Below, piece after piece: positions 7,850-16,189 of a stretch of 64,000 nt of DNA. Numbering within the stretch: the stretch's first letter is position 1; every line of letters starts with the position of its first letter. The notes under the pieces were generated by a model. The model was not told where the DNA came from. It saw only the letters and a program-made list of their open reading frames with translations, and did not search any database. Made by a program: the position numbers and the translations under genes. This DNA comes from Microbacterium sp. Bi121 (GTDB lineage Bacteria > Actinomycetota > Actinomycetes > Actinomycetales > Microbacteriaceae), in assembly GCF_918698005.1 (NCBI RefSeq), contig NZ_CAKKLJ010000003.1:186001-250000 (forward strand), given 5' to 3'.

Positions 7850-9489
7850 CCCCGATCATGGAGGGGCTGTCCGCGCTCCTCGACGTCTCCATGCTCCTCT
7901 ACATGGGAGTCGGGCTCGTGCTCGGCTTCATGGTCGGAGCCTTCCCCGGCATCACCGCGACGATGGCCGTCGCGCTGGCCGCCGGATTCACGATGACTCT
8001 CGAACCGGTGCAGGGTCTCGCCGTGCTGCTCACCATCTACGTGGCCGCGAACTTCGGCGACCGGGTCCCCTCGATCCTCATCAACACCCCGGGCACCCCG
8101 GCATCCATCGCAACCACCCTCGACGGCTATCCGATGGCCAAACAGGGACGCGCCGGCCTCGCCCTCACGATGTCCGCGATCGTCTCCGCGGTCGGCATCC
8201 TCGCATCCCTGGTCCTGTTCGCCGTCGCGGCCGTGCCGATCGCGAGCTTCGCCCGCGACTACTTCAAGTCGCCGGAGCTGTTCGCCCTCGTCGTCTTCGG
8301 CATCGCCATCATGATCGGCATCTCGTCGAAGTCGATGCTCAAGGGCATCATCGCCGGGCTCTTCGGGCTCATGCTCGGCACGGTCGGCACGTACGCCGCT
8401 ACCGCAGACCAGCGCTTCACGTTCGGCATCCTCGAGCTCGTCGAGGGCGTGAACTTCATCGCCGTGATCATCGGCCTGTTCGGCATCGCCGAACTGTTCG
8501 ACCAGCTGCTCACGCATCGTAAGAGCCATGTCCGCCCCATCTCGAGCCTCGGACGCTGGTGGCCGAACAAGTCCGAGTTCAAGCAGAGCGGTCGCGCAAC
8601 AGCGGTTGCCGGCACGGTCGGCCTCGGCGTCGGACTCATCCCTGCCGCCGGCGGGGACATCGCCGGGCTCATCGGCTGGGAGCGTGCTCGCAAGGCGTCG
8701 AAGAACCCCGAGGCGTTCGGCAAGGGCTCGATCGAGGGCGTGGCGGCATCCGACACGGCATCCAGCGCCACGCTCGGCGGCTCGCTGACGACGACCATGG
8801 CGCTCGGCATCCCCGGCGACTCGGTCATGGCCGTGATGATCGGCTCGATGATCATCTGGGGCATCACCCCTGGCCCGACCCTCTTCACCGAGCGACCGGA
8901 TCTCGTCGTCTCGATCGTCGGCATCATGCTCGTCGCCACCCTGCTCTCGCTCGGACTCAGCCTCGTGCGCATGAAGGGCATGGTGAAGTTGCTCGACGTG
9001 CCGCAGCCGTACCTGTGGAGCGGCATCCTGATCTTCTGCATCATCGGCACGTACGCGACGTCCAACAGCCTGTCGACCGTGATCACCATGCTCGTCTTCG
9101 GTGTCGTCGGGGTGCTGCTCAAGCGGATGCAGGTGCCGGCCGGTCCTGTGGTGCTCGGCCTGCTGCTGGGTCCGCTCGCCGAGGAGAATCTGGCGCGGAC
9201 CCTGGCGATCCTGCCGACGCGCCCGTTCTTCGAGGTCGTCAGCCCGATCGCGATCATCCTGCTCGTGCTCGCCGTCCTGTCGATCGTGATGCCGGCGATC
9301 CGTGCCGCCCGTAAGCCGCGCGCCGAGCGGGCGTCCTTCGCCGATTCCGTGCTCGACACCGAGAGCATCACGCAGATCTCGAATGCGCACGACGAGCTCG
9401 CCGCGAACCCCGACCTGCTCACGTCCACCGTGCGCAACCTCGGCAAGAAGAACGCCGGCAAGAAGAAGAACTCCAAGGAGAAGAAGTGA
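7846..9489 (+). CDS. Tripartite tricarboxylate transporter large permease (TctA family)
   Basis: This is the translocation subunit of the TctCBA system, with about 11-12 membrane segments over 547 residues. The family signature near the N-terminus is present as GLVLGFMVGAFPGITATMAVALA, followed by LINTPGTPASIATTLDGYPMAKQG. The second conserved repeat is GLIPAAGGDIAGLIGWERAR with GIPGDSVMAVMIGSMIIWGI. The C-terminal tail is Lys-rich and cytoplasmic (GKKNAGKKKNSKEKK). The start overlaps the small-subunit stop, and the stop overlaps the GTG start of the DapA-family gene, so all four genes form one operon. Confidence 0.95.
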   Translation: MTPIMEGLSALLDVSMLLYMGVGLVLGFMVGAFPGITATMAVALAAGFTMTLEPVQGLAVLLTIYVAANFGDRVPSILINTPGTPASIATTLDGYPMAKQGRAGLALTMSAIVSAVGILASLVLFAVAAVPIASFARDYFKSPELFALVVFGIAIMIGISSKSMLKGIIAGLFGLMLGTVGTYAATADQRFTFGILELVEGVNFIAVIIGLFGIAELFDQLLTHRKSHVRPISSLGRWWPNKSEFKQSGRATAVAGTVGLGVGLIPAAGGDIAGLIGWERARKASKNPEAFGKGSIEGVAASDTASSATLGGSLTTTMALGIPGDSVMAVMIGSMIIWGITPGPTLFTERPDLVVSIVGIMLVATLLSLGLSLVRMKGMVKLLDVPQPYLWSGILIFCIIGTYATSNSLSTVITMLVFGVVGVLLKRMQVPAGPVVLGLLLGPLAEENLARTLAILPTRPFFEVVSPIAIILLVLAVLSIVMPAIRAARKPRAERASFADSVLDTESITQISNAHDELAANPDLLTSTVRNLGKKNAGKKKNSKEKK

Positions 9490-10355
9490 CCCGTTACGAC
9501 ATCCTCACCGCGATTCCCACCGCGTTCCACAGCGACGGGAGCCTCGACATCGACGGGTCGCGTGCGATCTTCCGGTTCGTGGGGGAGTCGGGCAACGAGG
9601 GCGCCTTCGTGCTGGGCACGACGGGGGAGTTCCCCTCGGTGGATGTCGCGGAGTTCACCGCCCTCGTCGGGGCGGCGATGGACGAGCTCGCCGACAGGAT
9701 GCGGGTCATCGTGCACGTCGGACAGCCGAGTGCCTACGAGGCCGTCCGCCTGGTCGAGATCGCCCGCGGGCTGGGTGCGCGCGAGTTCGCGGCCCTCACC
9801 CCCTACTACCTGCGCTCGGCCGATGACGCGGTGTTCGACTACTTCCAGGCGGTGTCGGACGCCGTCGGCGACGGCCGCCTGTACGTCTACATCTACCCGG
9901 CGCGCAGCGGCAACCCCGTGATGCCCGAGCTGCTCGCCCGCCTGGCGGAGCTCCACAACGTGGTCGGCGCGAAGATCAGCGAGCTGTCGCTGGACGACAT
10001 CGCGGCGTACCGCGCGGTGGTCCCCGCCGACTTCGACCTGTACACCGGCGCCGACCGCGAGCTCATCGCCGCTGTCGAGGTCGGCGCGCAGGGCGTGGTT
10101 TCCGGTGTCTCGTCCGTCACGCCGAAGCCGTTCCGTGCGCTGGCGGATGCCGGTCGATCCGGCGACGCATCGGCGATCGCCGCGGCGCAGGCGGACGTCG
10201 ACGACGTCGTCTCGCTCATCGGCGGCGACATGGCGCGCATGAAGGAGGCGTACCGGGTGCTCGGCGTCACGGACGCGCATTGCCGCATGGCGATCGCCGA
10301 GCCGACGGATGCCGAGCGCGAGGCCGTCGCGCAGGTCGTGGCGCGCCACCGCTGA
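9486..10355 (+). CDS. DapA-family (class I) aldolase or dehydratase
   Basis: The 289-residue protein has the dihydrodipicolinate synthase/N-acetylneuraminate lyase fold, a TIM barrel that acts through a Schiff base. Visible motifs are GTTGEFPS (the TTGEF pyruvate-binding loop), the catalytic Tyr in VYIYPARSGN, and the Schiff-base lysine in VGAKISEL. It starts with GTG overlapping the transporter stop. Because it is coupled to a carboxylate transporter and an FCD regulator, it probably cleaves or dehydrates the imported acid, for example a 2-keto-3-deoxy sugar acid. It is unlikely to be the biosynthetic DapA, since the flanking genes are catabolic. The exact substrate is unknown. Confidence 0.9.
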   Translation: MTRYDILTAIPTAFHSDGSLDIDGSRAIFRFVGESGNEGAFVLGTTGEFPSVDVAEFTALVGAAMDELADRMRVIVHVGQPSAYEAVRLVEIARGLGAREFAALTPYYLRSADDAVFDYFQAVSDAVGDGRLYVYIYPARSGNPVMPELLARLAELHNVVGAKISELSLDDIAAYRAVVPADFDLYTGADRELIAAVEVGAQGVVSGVSSVTPKPFRALADAGRSGDASAIAAAQADVDDVVSLIGGDMARMKEAYRVLGVTDAHCRMAIAEPTDAEREAVAQVVARHR

Positions 10356-10361
10356 GCCCTG

Positions 10362-10441
10362 CCCCCCCGCGAGAATTGCTCTGCGCGCTCAGAATGCTGT
10401 TGCCAGCACGAGTCTCGACGGGCAGGGCAATTCTCGGGGGC
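10362..10441. repeat. Long inverted repeat between convergent genes
   Basis: Arms GAGAATTGC (10371-10379) and GCAATTCTC (10427-10435) are extended outward by C-runs on the left and G-runs on the right, with a two-base bulge. The spacer is about 47 bases. The element sits between the convergent DapA-family and lactonase genes and may act as a bidirectional terminator. Its arm sequence resembles a dispersed repeat more than an ordinary terminator. Confidence 0.6.
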
Positions 10442-10458
10442 GGAACGGTCAGCGTGCC

Positions 10459-11487
10459 TCAGACGAAGCGAACCCAGTTCGCCTTGCTGCCGACCTCCGC
10501 ACGGTCCTGAAGCTCGAGGCGGTCGCCGTCGACGGCGTACAGCGACACCGTCGACGATCGCTCTCCGGCGGCGACGAGGCGCGTGCCGCCGGCGTTCAGT
10601 GCGAAGCCCCGCGGCTGCGGTTCGGTGACCGTGAAGCGTGCCGGCGCCGACACCGACCCGTCCGACGCCACCGACACGGCGCCGAGAGTGCTCTCCGTCC
10701 GTTCGGATGCCCACAGGCGGCGCTCTCCCGCGCCGAAGTGCAGGTCAGCGCCCCAGATGTAATGGTTCTCCATCGGGTCGGCGCCGAACTCGCTGCGGCC
10801 GAGGTCCTTGGCGGTGTCGATGGCCGTGGCCGCGCCCTGGAGCTCGAGCATTCCCGTGGCGGTGTCGCGTGCATAGTGCAGCACTTCGCCGGAGAACTCG
10901 GTGAGCACGTAGACGGCGTCCTCGGCACGGTTCAGCACGAGGTGCCGTGGCCCGCTCCCCGCGGGCGCCGGAACCGTCTCGGGCGACAGCGGCTGCAAGC
11001 CCCCGTCGTCGCCGAGCGCGTACTGCGCGATCGCATCGGCGCCGAGCGAAACGAAGTACGCGAACCGGCCGTCGCTGCTGGGCAGCACCGAGTGCAGGTT
11101 CGGGAAGTCCACTCGTGAGACCGGGCTGCTGACGGCACCATCGCTCACCGTGCAGCTGATGCCGTACCCGCCGCCGTACGACGCGCCGAGGAGCCGTGTG
11201 CCGTCGGCGGTGAGCGCGAGATAGTTCATGCCGCCGTCGGGCAGATCGAGACGGGACTGCGGCGTCAGACGACCCGTCCCACGATCAAGGGACAGCGTCC
11301 GGACGCCGGCAGGAGAGCCCTTCACGCCGGCGTAGACGAGGTCGCGGGCGGGATCGACGGCGAACGTGGAGCAACCGTCGAGCCCCTCCGCGACGGCGAG
11401 GCGCTCGAGGCGATCGCCGTCGAGGCGGAACGTGACGATGGCGCCGTCGCCGGAGGCGGCGACGAGGACGAGCGGCGAGTCTGTCAT
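10459..11487 (-). CDS. Lactonase family beta-propeller protein (6-phosphogluconolactonase-like)
   Basis: The 342-residue protein belongs to the seven-bladed propeller lactonase family (YbhE/Pgl type), which hydrolyses sugar lactones or sugar-phosphate lactones in the cytosol. Repeated propeller strands are visible (GAIVTFRLDGDRLERLAVAE, GVRTLSLDRGTGRLTPQSRL, HLVLNRAEDAVYVLTEFSGE), with the conserved HSVLPSSDGRFAYFVSLGAD and PRHLVLN strands. It has no signal peptide. The gene is divergent from the LacI-family regulator, and a shared operator-like sequence lies between them, so it probably handles a lactone intermediate of the same sugar pathway. Confidence 0.85.
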   Translation of the reverse strand: MTDSPLVLVAASGDGAIVTFRLDGDRLERLAVAEGLDGCSTFAVDPARDLVYAGVKGSPAGVRTLSLDRGTGRLTPQSRLDLPDGGMNYLALTADGTRLLGASYGGGYGISCTVSDGAVSSPVSRVDFPNLHSVLPSSDGRFAYFVSLGADAIAQYALGDDGGLQPLSPETVPAPAGSGPRHLVLNRAEDAVYVLTEFSGEVLHYARDTATGMLELQGAATAIDTAKDLGRSEFGADPMENHYIWGADLHFGAGERRLWASERTESTLGAVSVASDGSVSAPARFTVTEPQPRGFALNAGGTRLVAAGERSSTVSLYAVDGDRLELQDRAEVGSKANWVRFV

Positions 11488-11513
11488 GCCTCGATCGTAG
11501 GGCCGGCACTGGC

Positions 11514-11525
11514 GGAATCGGTTTC
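11514..11525. promoter_or_regulatory. Probable LacI-family operator between lactonase and lacI-like gene
   Basis: GGAATCGGTTTC matches 10 of 12 positions of the perfect palindrome GAAATCGATTTC found in the kinase promoter at 12589-12600. Both have the central CG typical of LacI-family operators. Its position between divergent genes would allow control of both lactonase and regulator. Confidence 0.6.
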
Positions 11526-11570
11526 AGATACTGTTTCATGACGACTGGTCGCACCGGGCAGGAGAAGCAC

Positions 11571-12551
11571 ATGGCCACGATCTACGACGTCGCGGAGCTG
11601 GCGCGGGTGTCTCCGGCGACCGTGTCGCGCGTGTTCAACGGGACCAACGTGTCTCCGGAGAAGATCGCGGCGGTGCGAGCCGCCGCCGAGAAGCTCGACT
11701 TCACCCCCAACCGTGCCGCCCGCACGCTGCGCCGACAGAGCTCCGAGGTCATCGCCCTCGTCATCCCTGACATCGAGAACCCGTACTTCACCGAGATGGC
11801 CCGCGGCGTCGAGGACGTCGCCTCGGAGGCCGGGTACTCCGTCGTCCTGTGCAACTCGGACGGCCAGGTCGACAAGGAGTCGACGTACCTGCGGATCGCG
11901 ATCGCCGAGAACATGTCCGGAGTCATCATCGCCACGGCGTCAGAGACCTCCGACCTCGACCCGATCCTCGCGACCGGGCGTCCGCTCGTGGCCGTCGACC
12001 GCGGCACGTCGTACGACGTCGACGGCGTCGTGATGTCGAACCGGGCCGCCGGAACCGCCGCCGCTCAGGAACTCATCCGCGCCGGATATCGCCGGATCGC
12101 GTACATCGGAGGGCCGTCCCACATCGACACGGCGGCTGAGCGCGCCGCCGGCTGGCAGGACGCGCTCACGGCGGCGGGTCGCGCGATCGATCCGGAGCTC
12201 CAGCGCTTCAGCACCTTCGGCGTGGAGGGCGGACGCGAGGTGATGGCGGAGCTGCTGGCTCTTCCGGAGCCGCCGGACGCCGTCGTCGCCGGCAACAACC
12301 TCATCGGAGTCGGAGCGATCCAGGTGCTCACGGAGCACGGGCTCACTCCTCCGGCCGTGGGTGTGGCGGTCATCGGCTCCCTGCCGTTCACGACGCTGTC
12401 GCCGAACGCGGTGACCGTGGTGCGACTGCCTGCCCGGCACATGGGAGTGACGGCGGCGCGGATGCTGCTCGAACGCATCCGCGGCGACGATCAGCCCGCG
12501 CGCACGGTCGTGCTGCGCGGCGAGTTGAGGTCGGCCAGCATCCCGCGCTGA
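11571..12551 (+). CDS. LacI-family transcriptional regulator
   Basis: The 326-residue repressor begins with the canonical LacI helix-turn-helix, ATIYDVAELARVSPATVSRV, and a hinge helix, TPNRAARTLRRQ. A periplasmic-binding-like sugar-sensing domain follows (VIALVIPDIENPYFTEMARG). The ATG at 11571 is preferred over an upstream ATG at 11538 because an AGGAG ribosome-binding site sits 6 bases before it and the domain begins directly. It precedes the kinase and isomerase genes. Operator-like sequences before itself and before the kinase suggest autoregulation and control of the downstream sugar pathway. Confidence 0.94.
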   Translation: MATIYDVAELARVSPATVSRVFNGTNVSPEKIAAVRAAAEKLDFTPNRAARTLRRQSSEVIALVIPDIENPYFTEMARGVEDVASEAGYSVVLCNSDGQVDKESTYLRIAIAENMSGVIIATASETSDLDPILATGRPLVAVDRGTSYDVDGVVMSNRAAGTAAAQELIRAGYRRIAYIGGPSHIDTAAERAAGWQDALTAAGRAIDPELQRFSTFGVEGGREVMAELLALPEPPDAVVAGNNLIGVGAIQVLTEHGLTPPAVGVAVIGSLPFTTLSPNAVTVVRLPARHMGVTAARMLLERIRGDDQPARTVVLRGELRSASIPR

Positions 12552-12579
12552 ACGCACGCCGCCTTGGACGGGGTTTCGC

Positions 12580-12609
12580 TTGCGGCGTGAAATCGATTTC
12601 GCGTAGGCT
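12580..12609 (+). promoter_or_regulatory. Kinase/isomerase operon promoter with LacI-type operator
   Basis: TTGCGG (12580-12585) and TAGGCT (12604-12609) form a -35/-10 pair with an 18-base spacer. The perfect palindrome GAAATCGATTTC lies within the spacer at 12589-12600, a classic repression site. A near copy is found before the regulator at 11514-11525. Confidence 0.65.
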
Positions 12610-12641
12610 GTCATCACAACTCGCGATCGAGGAGGACCGCC

Positions 12642-14126
12642 ATGCGCTGCACCCTGGGCGTCGACGTCGGCACGTCGAGCACGAAGGGCGTCCTGGTCGC
12701 TGACGACGGGACGATCGTGGCATCCGCGACCCGTGCGCATGACGTAGTCCGGCCCCGCTCCGGCTGGGTCGAGATGGATGCCGACGTCTGGTGGGACGAG
12801 TTCGTCTCGATCGCGCAGGAGCTCGTCTCCGCGATGCCGGATGCCGAGATCGCGGCGGTCGGCGTGAGCGGCATGGGACCGTGCGTGCTGCTCGCGGATG
12901 CCGACGACCGGCCGGTCCGTCCCGCGATCCTCTACGGCGTCGACACCCGCTCCGGCGCCCAGATCGCGCGCATGAACGACGAGCTCGGCCAGGACGAGAT
13001 CACCCGTATCGGCGGCTCGGCCCTCACATCCCAGGCAGCCGGCGCGAAGATCGCGTGGATCGCCGATGAGGAGCCGGATGCCTACGCCGCAGCCGTGCGC
13101 CTGTTCATGCCGGCATCCTGGCTCGCCCGCAGACTCACCGGCGCCTACGTGCTCGACCATCAGTCCGCCAGTCAGACGACGCCGCTCTACGACATCGAGA
13201 ACGAGTGCTGGTACGAGCCGTGGTGGCAGCGCTACGCCGGGCGCATCGAGCAGCCGCGGCTCACCTGGGCCGGCGACATCGCCGGAACCGTGACCGACGC
13301 GGCCGCCGAGACCACCGGCATCCCGGCCGGCACCCCCGTGATCACCGGCACGATCGACGCCTGGACCGAGGCCGTCAGCGTCGGCGCCCACGAGGTCGGC
13401 GACCTCATGCTGATGTACGGCACGACGATGTTCCTCGTCGCGACGGGCGAGCAGACCCTGCGCACTCCGTCGATGTGGACCACGGCCGGCGCATTCCCCG
13501 GCACCCGCAACCTCGCCGGTGGGCTGTCGACCTCCGGAGCGCTCACGGCCTGGCTCAAGGATCTGACCGGCACCGACTACCCTGGCCTGCTCGCCGAGGC
13601 CGAGGCATCCGGTCCCGGTGCTTGCGGGCTGCTCATGCTGCCGTACTTCGCGGGGGAGCGCACGCCCATCCAGGACCCGAACGCCCGCGGCGTCGTCGCC
13701 GGGCTCACCCTGCAGCACACGCGCGGGGACCTGTACCGCGCAGCCCTCGAGGCGACGGCGCTCGGCGTGCGCCACAACGTCGAGACGATGCGCGCCGCCG
13801 GTGCGGACATCCGCCGGATCGTCGCCGTCGGCGGCGGCACGCAGGGGCGGCTGTGGATGCAGGTCGTCTCCGACGTCACCGGTCTCGTCCAGGAGGTCCC
13901 GGCGACCACGATCGGCGCCAGCTACGGCGCGGCGTTCCTCGCGGCATCCGCCGTCGCTGCAGACGGCGAGGCGCCCGTCATCACCGACTGGAACCCGATC
14001 GCCGAGACCATCACCCCCGACCCCGACCTCGCCGACTTCTACGACGCTCTGTTCGACCGCTACGTGCGGCTGTACGAGGCGTCGAAGGATGTCGTGCACG
14101 AACTCGCCGCGCAGCAGCGCGCCTGA
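12642..14126 (+). CDS. FGGY-family carbohydrate kinase (xylulokinase-like)
   Basis: The 494-residue cytosolic enzyme phosphorylates a sugar or sugar alcohol with ATP. The N-terminal phosphate loop is GVDVGTSSTKGVLVADDG, followed by SGWVEMDADVWWDEF. The substrate domain contains GVSGMGPCVLLAD and the hinge region ITGTIDAWTEAVSVGAHEVG. The C-terminal ATP-binding motif is IRRIVAVGGGTQGRLWMQVVSDVTG. These are the FGGY signatures, and the closest named group by pattern is xylulokinase. It is preceded by a GAGGA ribosome-binding site and followed 15 bases later by the isomerase gene. The pair isomerises and then phosphorylates a sugar whose identity is not determined. Confidence 0.9.
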   Translation: MRCTLGVDVGTSSTKGVLVADDGTIVASATRAHDVVRPRSGWVEMDADVWWDEFVSIAQELVSAMPDAEIAAVGVSGMGPCVLLADADDRPVRPAILYGVDTRSGAQIARMNDELGQDEITRIGGSALTSQAAGAKIAWIADEEPDAYAAAVRLFMPASWLARRLTGAYVLDHQSASQTTPLYDIENECWYEPWWQRYAGRIEQPRLTWAGDIAGTVTDAAAETTGIPAGTPVITGTIDAWTEAVSVGAHEVGDLMLMYGTTMFLVATGEQTLRTPSMWTTAGAFPGTRNLAGGLSTSGALTAWLKDLTGTDYPGLLAEAEASGPGACGLLMLPYFAGERTPIQDPNARGVVAGLTLQHTRGDLYRAALEATALGVRHNVETMRAAGADIRRIVAVGGGTQGRLWMQVVSDVTGLVQEVPATTIGASYGAAFLAASAVAADGEAPVITDWNPIAETITPDPDLADFYDALFDRYVRLYEASKDVVHELAAQQRA

Positions 14127-14141
14127 ACCCCACGGAGAACC

Positions 14142-15773
14142 ATGAGCTACACCCTTCCCGCAACCACCGCGCGTCCGGCATCCGCCCCGAAGACCGCCTA
14201 CCTGATCACCTCCGGTGACCTGCGCGAATCGGCGAACGTCGGCGGCTGGCCGACGCAGCAGGCCCTCGAGGCTGGCGTCACCCGCGTATTCGAACAGCTC
14301 GGCTGGACCGTCGTCCGCGCGTTCGACGTCGACCCCGTGACCGGGCACGGCTTCATCTCGAGCCAGCGCATGGGTCTCGAGGTCTTCAAGAACATCCCCG
14401 TGGATGCTCCGCTCATCGTCGCGATCGCGAACTGGCAGTACTCGCATCACGTGCTCGCGGGCCTGCGTACCCACGAGGGCCCGATCCTCACGGTCGCGAA
14501 CTTCGCCGGCGACTGGCCGGGCCTGGTCGGCCTGCTCGGCCTGAACGCGGGCCTGACGAAGATGGACAAGCCGTACTCGACGACCTGGTCGGTCGACTTC
14601 ACGGACGACTGGTTCCGCGACGGGATCAAGGAGTGGACAGAGTCCGGCACCATCACGCACGACTACTCGCACGTCCGCGAGCTGCCCACGCTGCCTGATA
14701 GCCCCGAGAAGGAGCTCGGCGAGGCGCTCGCCGCCCAGGTGCTCTCCGAGAAGGCCATCATCGGCGTCTTCGACGAGGGCTGCATGGGCATGTACAACGC
14801 GATCTTCGACGACGAGCTGCTCAATCACACCGGCATCTACAAGGAGCGGCTCTCGCAGTCGGCCCTCTACGCCGAGATGCTGAACGTCACCGAGGACGAG
14901 GCCGACGCCGCCTACGACTGGCTGATCGATCACGGCATGACGTTCAAGTACGGCGAGGACGGCGCCACCGAGCTCACCCGCGAGCAGGTGCAGTGGCAGA
15001 TGAAGATGTACATCGCAGCCCTGCGCATCGCCGACGACTTCGGGCTGGACGCCGTGGGCATCCAGTACCAGCAGGGGCTCAAGGACCTCGTCCCGGCATC
15101 CGACCTCGCCGAGGGCATCCTGAACTCGACCGAGCGCCCTCCGGTGACCTCGCGCGATGGCTCCCGCATCCTGCACGAAGGTCGCGCGTTCCCGCACTTC
15201 AACGAAGCGGATGAGGGTGTCGCGGTCGACGCGCTCGTCACCGACCGCGTCTGGCGCGCCATGGGCCTCGTGCCCGATAACACGCTGCACGACGTGCGCT
15301 GGGGCGAGGACTACGACGGCCAGTTCGTCTGGGCTTACGAGATCTCCGGATCCGTTCCGGCCTCGCACCTCGGCGGCTGGGACAAGGCCGAGGGCTGGCG
15401 CCAGGGGCACGTGTTCTTCCCGGCCGGTGGCGCGACGATCAACGGCGTCTCCAAGCCCGGCGAGGTCGTGCTGTCGCGCGTGTTCATCGCCGACGGCATC
15501 CTGCAGGCGGACATCTTCCGCGCCTCGGTGGTCGAGCTGCCCGAGGCGGAGACCGCTCGTCGGCACGAGGCGACCAACCCGGAGTGGCCGATCGCGCACG
15601 TCGTGCTGCACGGCGTCTCGCGCGACCAGTTCATGGCCCGCCACAAGGCGAACCACGCGCAGCTCGTCTACGCTCCTGATGCCGAGACGGCCGACAAGGC
15701 GCTGATCGCCAAGGCTGCGATGTTCGACGGCATGGGCATCAAGGTCAACCTGATCGGCGACGTGACCATCTGA
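14142..15773 (+). CDS. L-fucose/L-arabinose isomerase-family protein
   Basis: The 543-residue protein resembles the FucI/AraA isomerase superfamily: an N-terminal alpha/beta domain that detects sugars (PTQQALEAGVTRVFEQLGWT), a middle domain with IIGVFDEGCMGMYNAIFDDE, which carries the Glu/Asp metal ligands, and a C-terminal domain. Manganese-dependent aldose-ketose isomerisation is the expected activity. It is downstream of the FGGY kinase in the same operon. The protein is divergent, so the sugar could be fucose, arabinose, rhamnose-type or an uncommon deoxysugar. A dispersed hairpin repeat lies right after its stop. Confidence 0.82.
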   Translation: MSYTLPATTARPASAPKTAYLITSGDLRESANVGGWPTQQALEAGVTRVFEQLGWTVVRAFDVDPVTGHGFISSQRMGLEVFKNIPVDAPLIVAIANWQYSHHVLAGLRTHEGPILTVANFAGDWPGLVGLLGLNAGLTKMDKPYSTTWSVDFTDDWFRDGIKEWTESGTITHDYSHVRELPTLPDSPEKELGEALAAQVLSEKAIIGVFDEGCMGMYNAIFDDELLNHTGIYKERLSQSALYAEMLNVTEDEADAAYDWLIDHGMTFKYGEDGATELTREQVQWQMKMYIAALRIADDFGLDAVGIQYQQGLKDLVPASDLAEGILNSTERPPVTSRDGSRILHEGRAFPHFNEADEGVAVDALVTDRVWRAMGLVPDNTLHDVRWGEDYDGQFVWAYEISGSVPASHLGGWDKAEGWRQGHVFFPAGGATINGVSKPGEVVLSRVFIADGILQADIFRASVVELPEAETARRHEATNPEWPIAHVVLHGVSRDQFMARHKANHAQLVYAPDAETADKALIAKAAMFDGMGIKVNLIGDVTI

Positions 15774-15788
15774 CGCACTGAAACATCA

Positions 15789-15846
15789 TTTCCGGCGCGA
15801 GAAACCATCACGTACGTGGTTTCTCGCGCCGGAAATGGTTTCTCGC
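15789..15846. repeat. Dispersed palindromic repeat, copy A
   Basis: A perfect 19-bp inverted repeat (15789-15807 and 15817-15835) encloses a 9-base loop. It is followed at once by another right-hand half, TGGTTTCTCGC (15836-15846). The core CGAGAAACCA and its complement recur in copy B (38142-38210) and copy C (49166-49239). It lies between convergent genes, so it may also terminate transcription. Confidence 0.75.
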
Positions 15847-15857
15847 CCACTCGCGGG

Positions 15858-15980
15858 CTACCCGGGCAGCAGCCCCGCGACGAGCGCGTTGACGATCTCG
15901 TCGGTGGCCGTCTCCGGGTCGATCGGGCTCGTCAAGCGATCGAGGATCAGCCCGTCGATCGCGTAGACCACCTCGCGCTC
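15858..15980 (-). pseudogene. Remnant: C-terminal end of a TetR-family regulator
   Basis: The reverse-strand translation EREVVYAIDGLILDRLTSPI followed by DPETATDEIVNALVAGLLPG looks like the last helices of a TetR-type repressor and ends in a stop codon. The DNA-binding half is missing. At about 15980 the sequence switches abruptly into the 3' end of a forward-strand reductase gene. The remnant is therefore a deletion product. The family assignment rests on only about 40 residues. Confidence 0.6.
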
Positions 15981-16115
15981 AAGCGGAATCCGGTCGTATT
16001 CGGCGACGGAATCCCGCTCTTCGCGCGCAAGTCCTACGCGCCCGAGGCGTTCCGTCCGACATCCGCGACCGCGTTCGACTCCGGCGTCATTCTCGCCGAG
16101 TACGTCCGGGGCTGA
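15981..16115 (+). pseudogene. Remnant: C-terminal end of a dihydrofolate-reductase-family (RibD C-domain) protein
   Basis: The forward translation NPVVFGDGIPLFARKSYAPE, then AFRPTSATAFDSGVILAEYV, ending RG-stop, matches the C-terminal strands of the dihydrofolate-reductase/RibD-C family (typically PVVLGxGxPLF ... AFDSGV). Everything upstream is absent because the reading frame runs into the TetR remnant on the other strand. The two genes were probably divergent neighbours whose shared 5' parts were deleted in one event. Confidence 0.65.
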
Positions 16116-16189
16116 GCGTCGCGACGGGGTTTGCAGCACGAGACGGGGTGCACGCAGGCTGGTGCCGTTCGGGAGCCGTCCTCACTGAG

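Noticed and set aside
7810-9390. Reverse-strand frame opposite the first TctA-like gene
   Set aside because: It is extremely rich in Asp, His, Arg and Glu, which is the mirror of a membrane protein rather than a real protein.
9486-10355. Biosynthetic DapA for lysine and diaminopimelate
   Set aside because: It is coupled by overlap to a carboxylate transporter with an FCD regulator, and no dapB or other lysine genes are nearby.
11940-15656. A very long open frame on the reverse strand opposite lacI, kinase and isomerase genes
   Set aside because: It is low-complexity in composition (Arg, Ala, Gly, Val, Asp, His-rich) and lies opposite three well-supported genes. High GC creates such frames by removing stop codons.
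15858-16139. A short intact gene covering the TetR and reductase stumps
   Set aside because: The readable family segments lie on opposite strands and switch at one point, which fits a deletion scar better than a functional gene.
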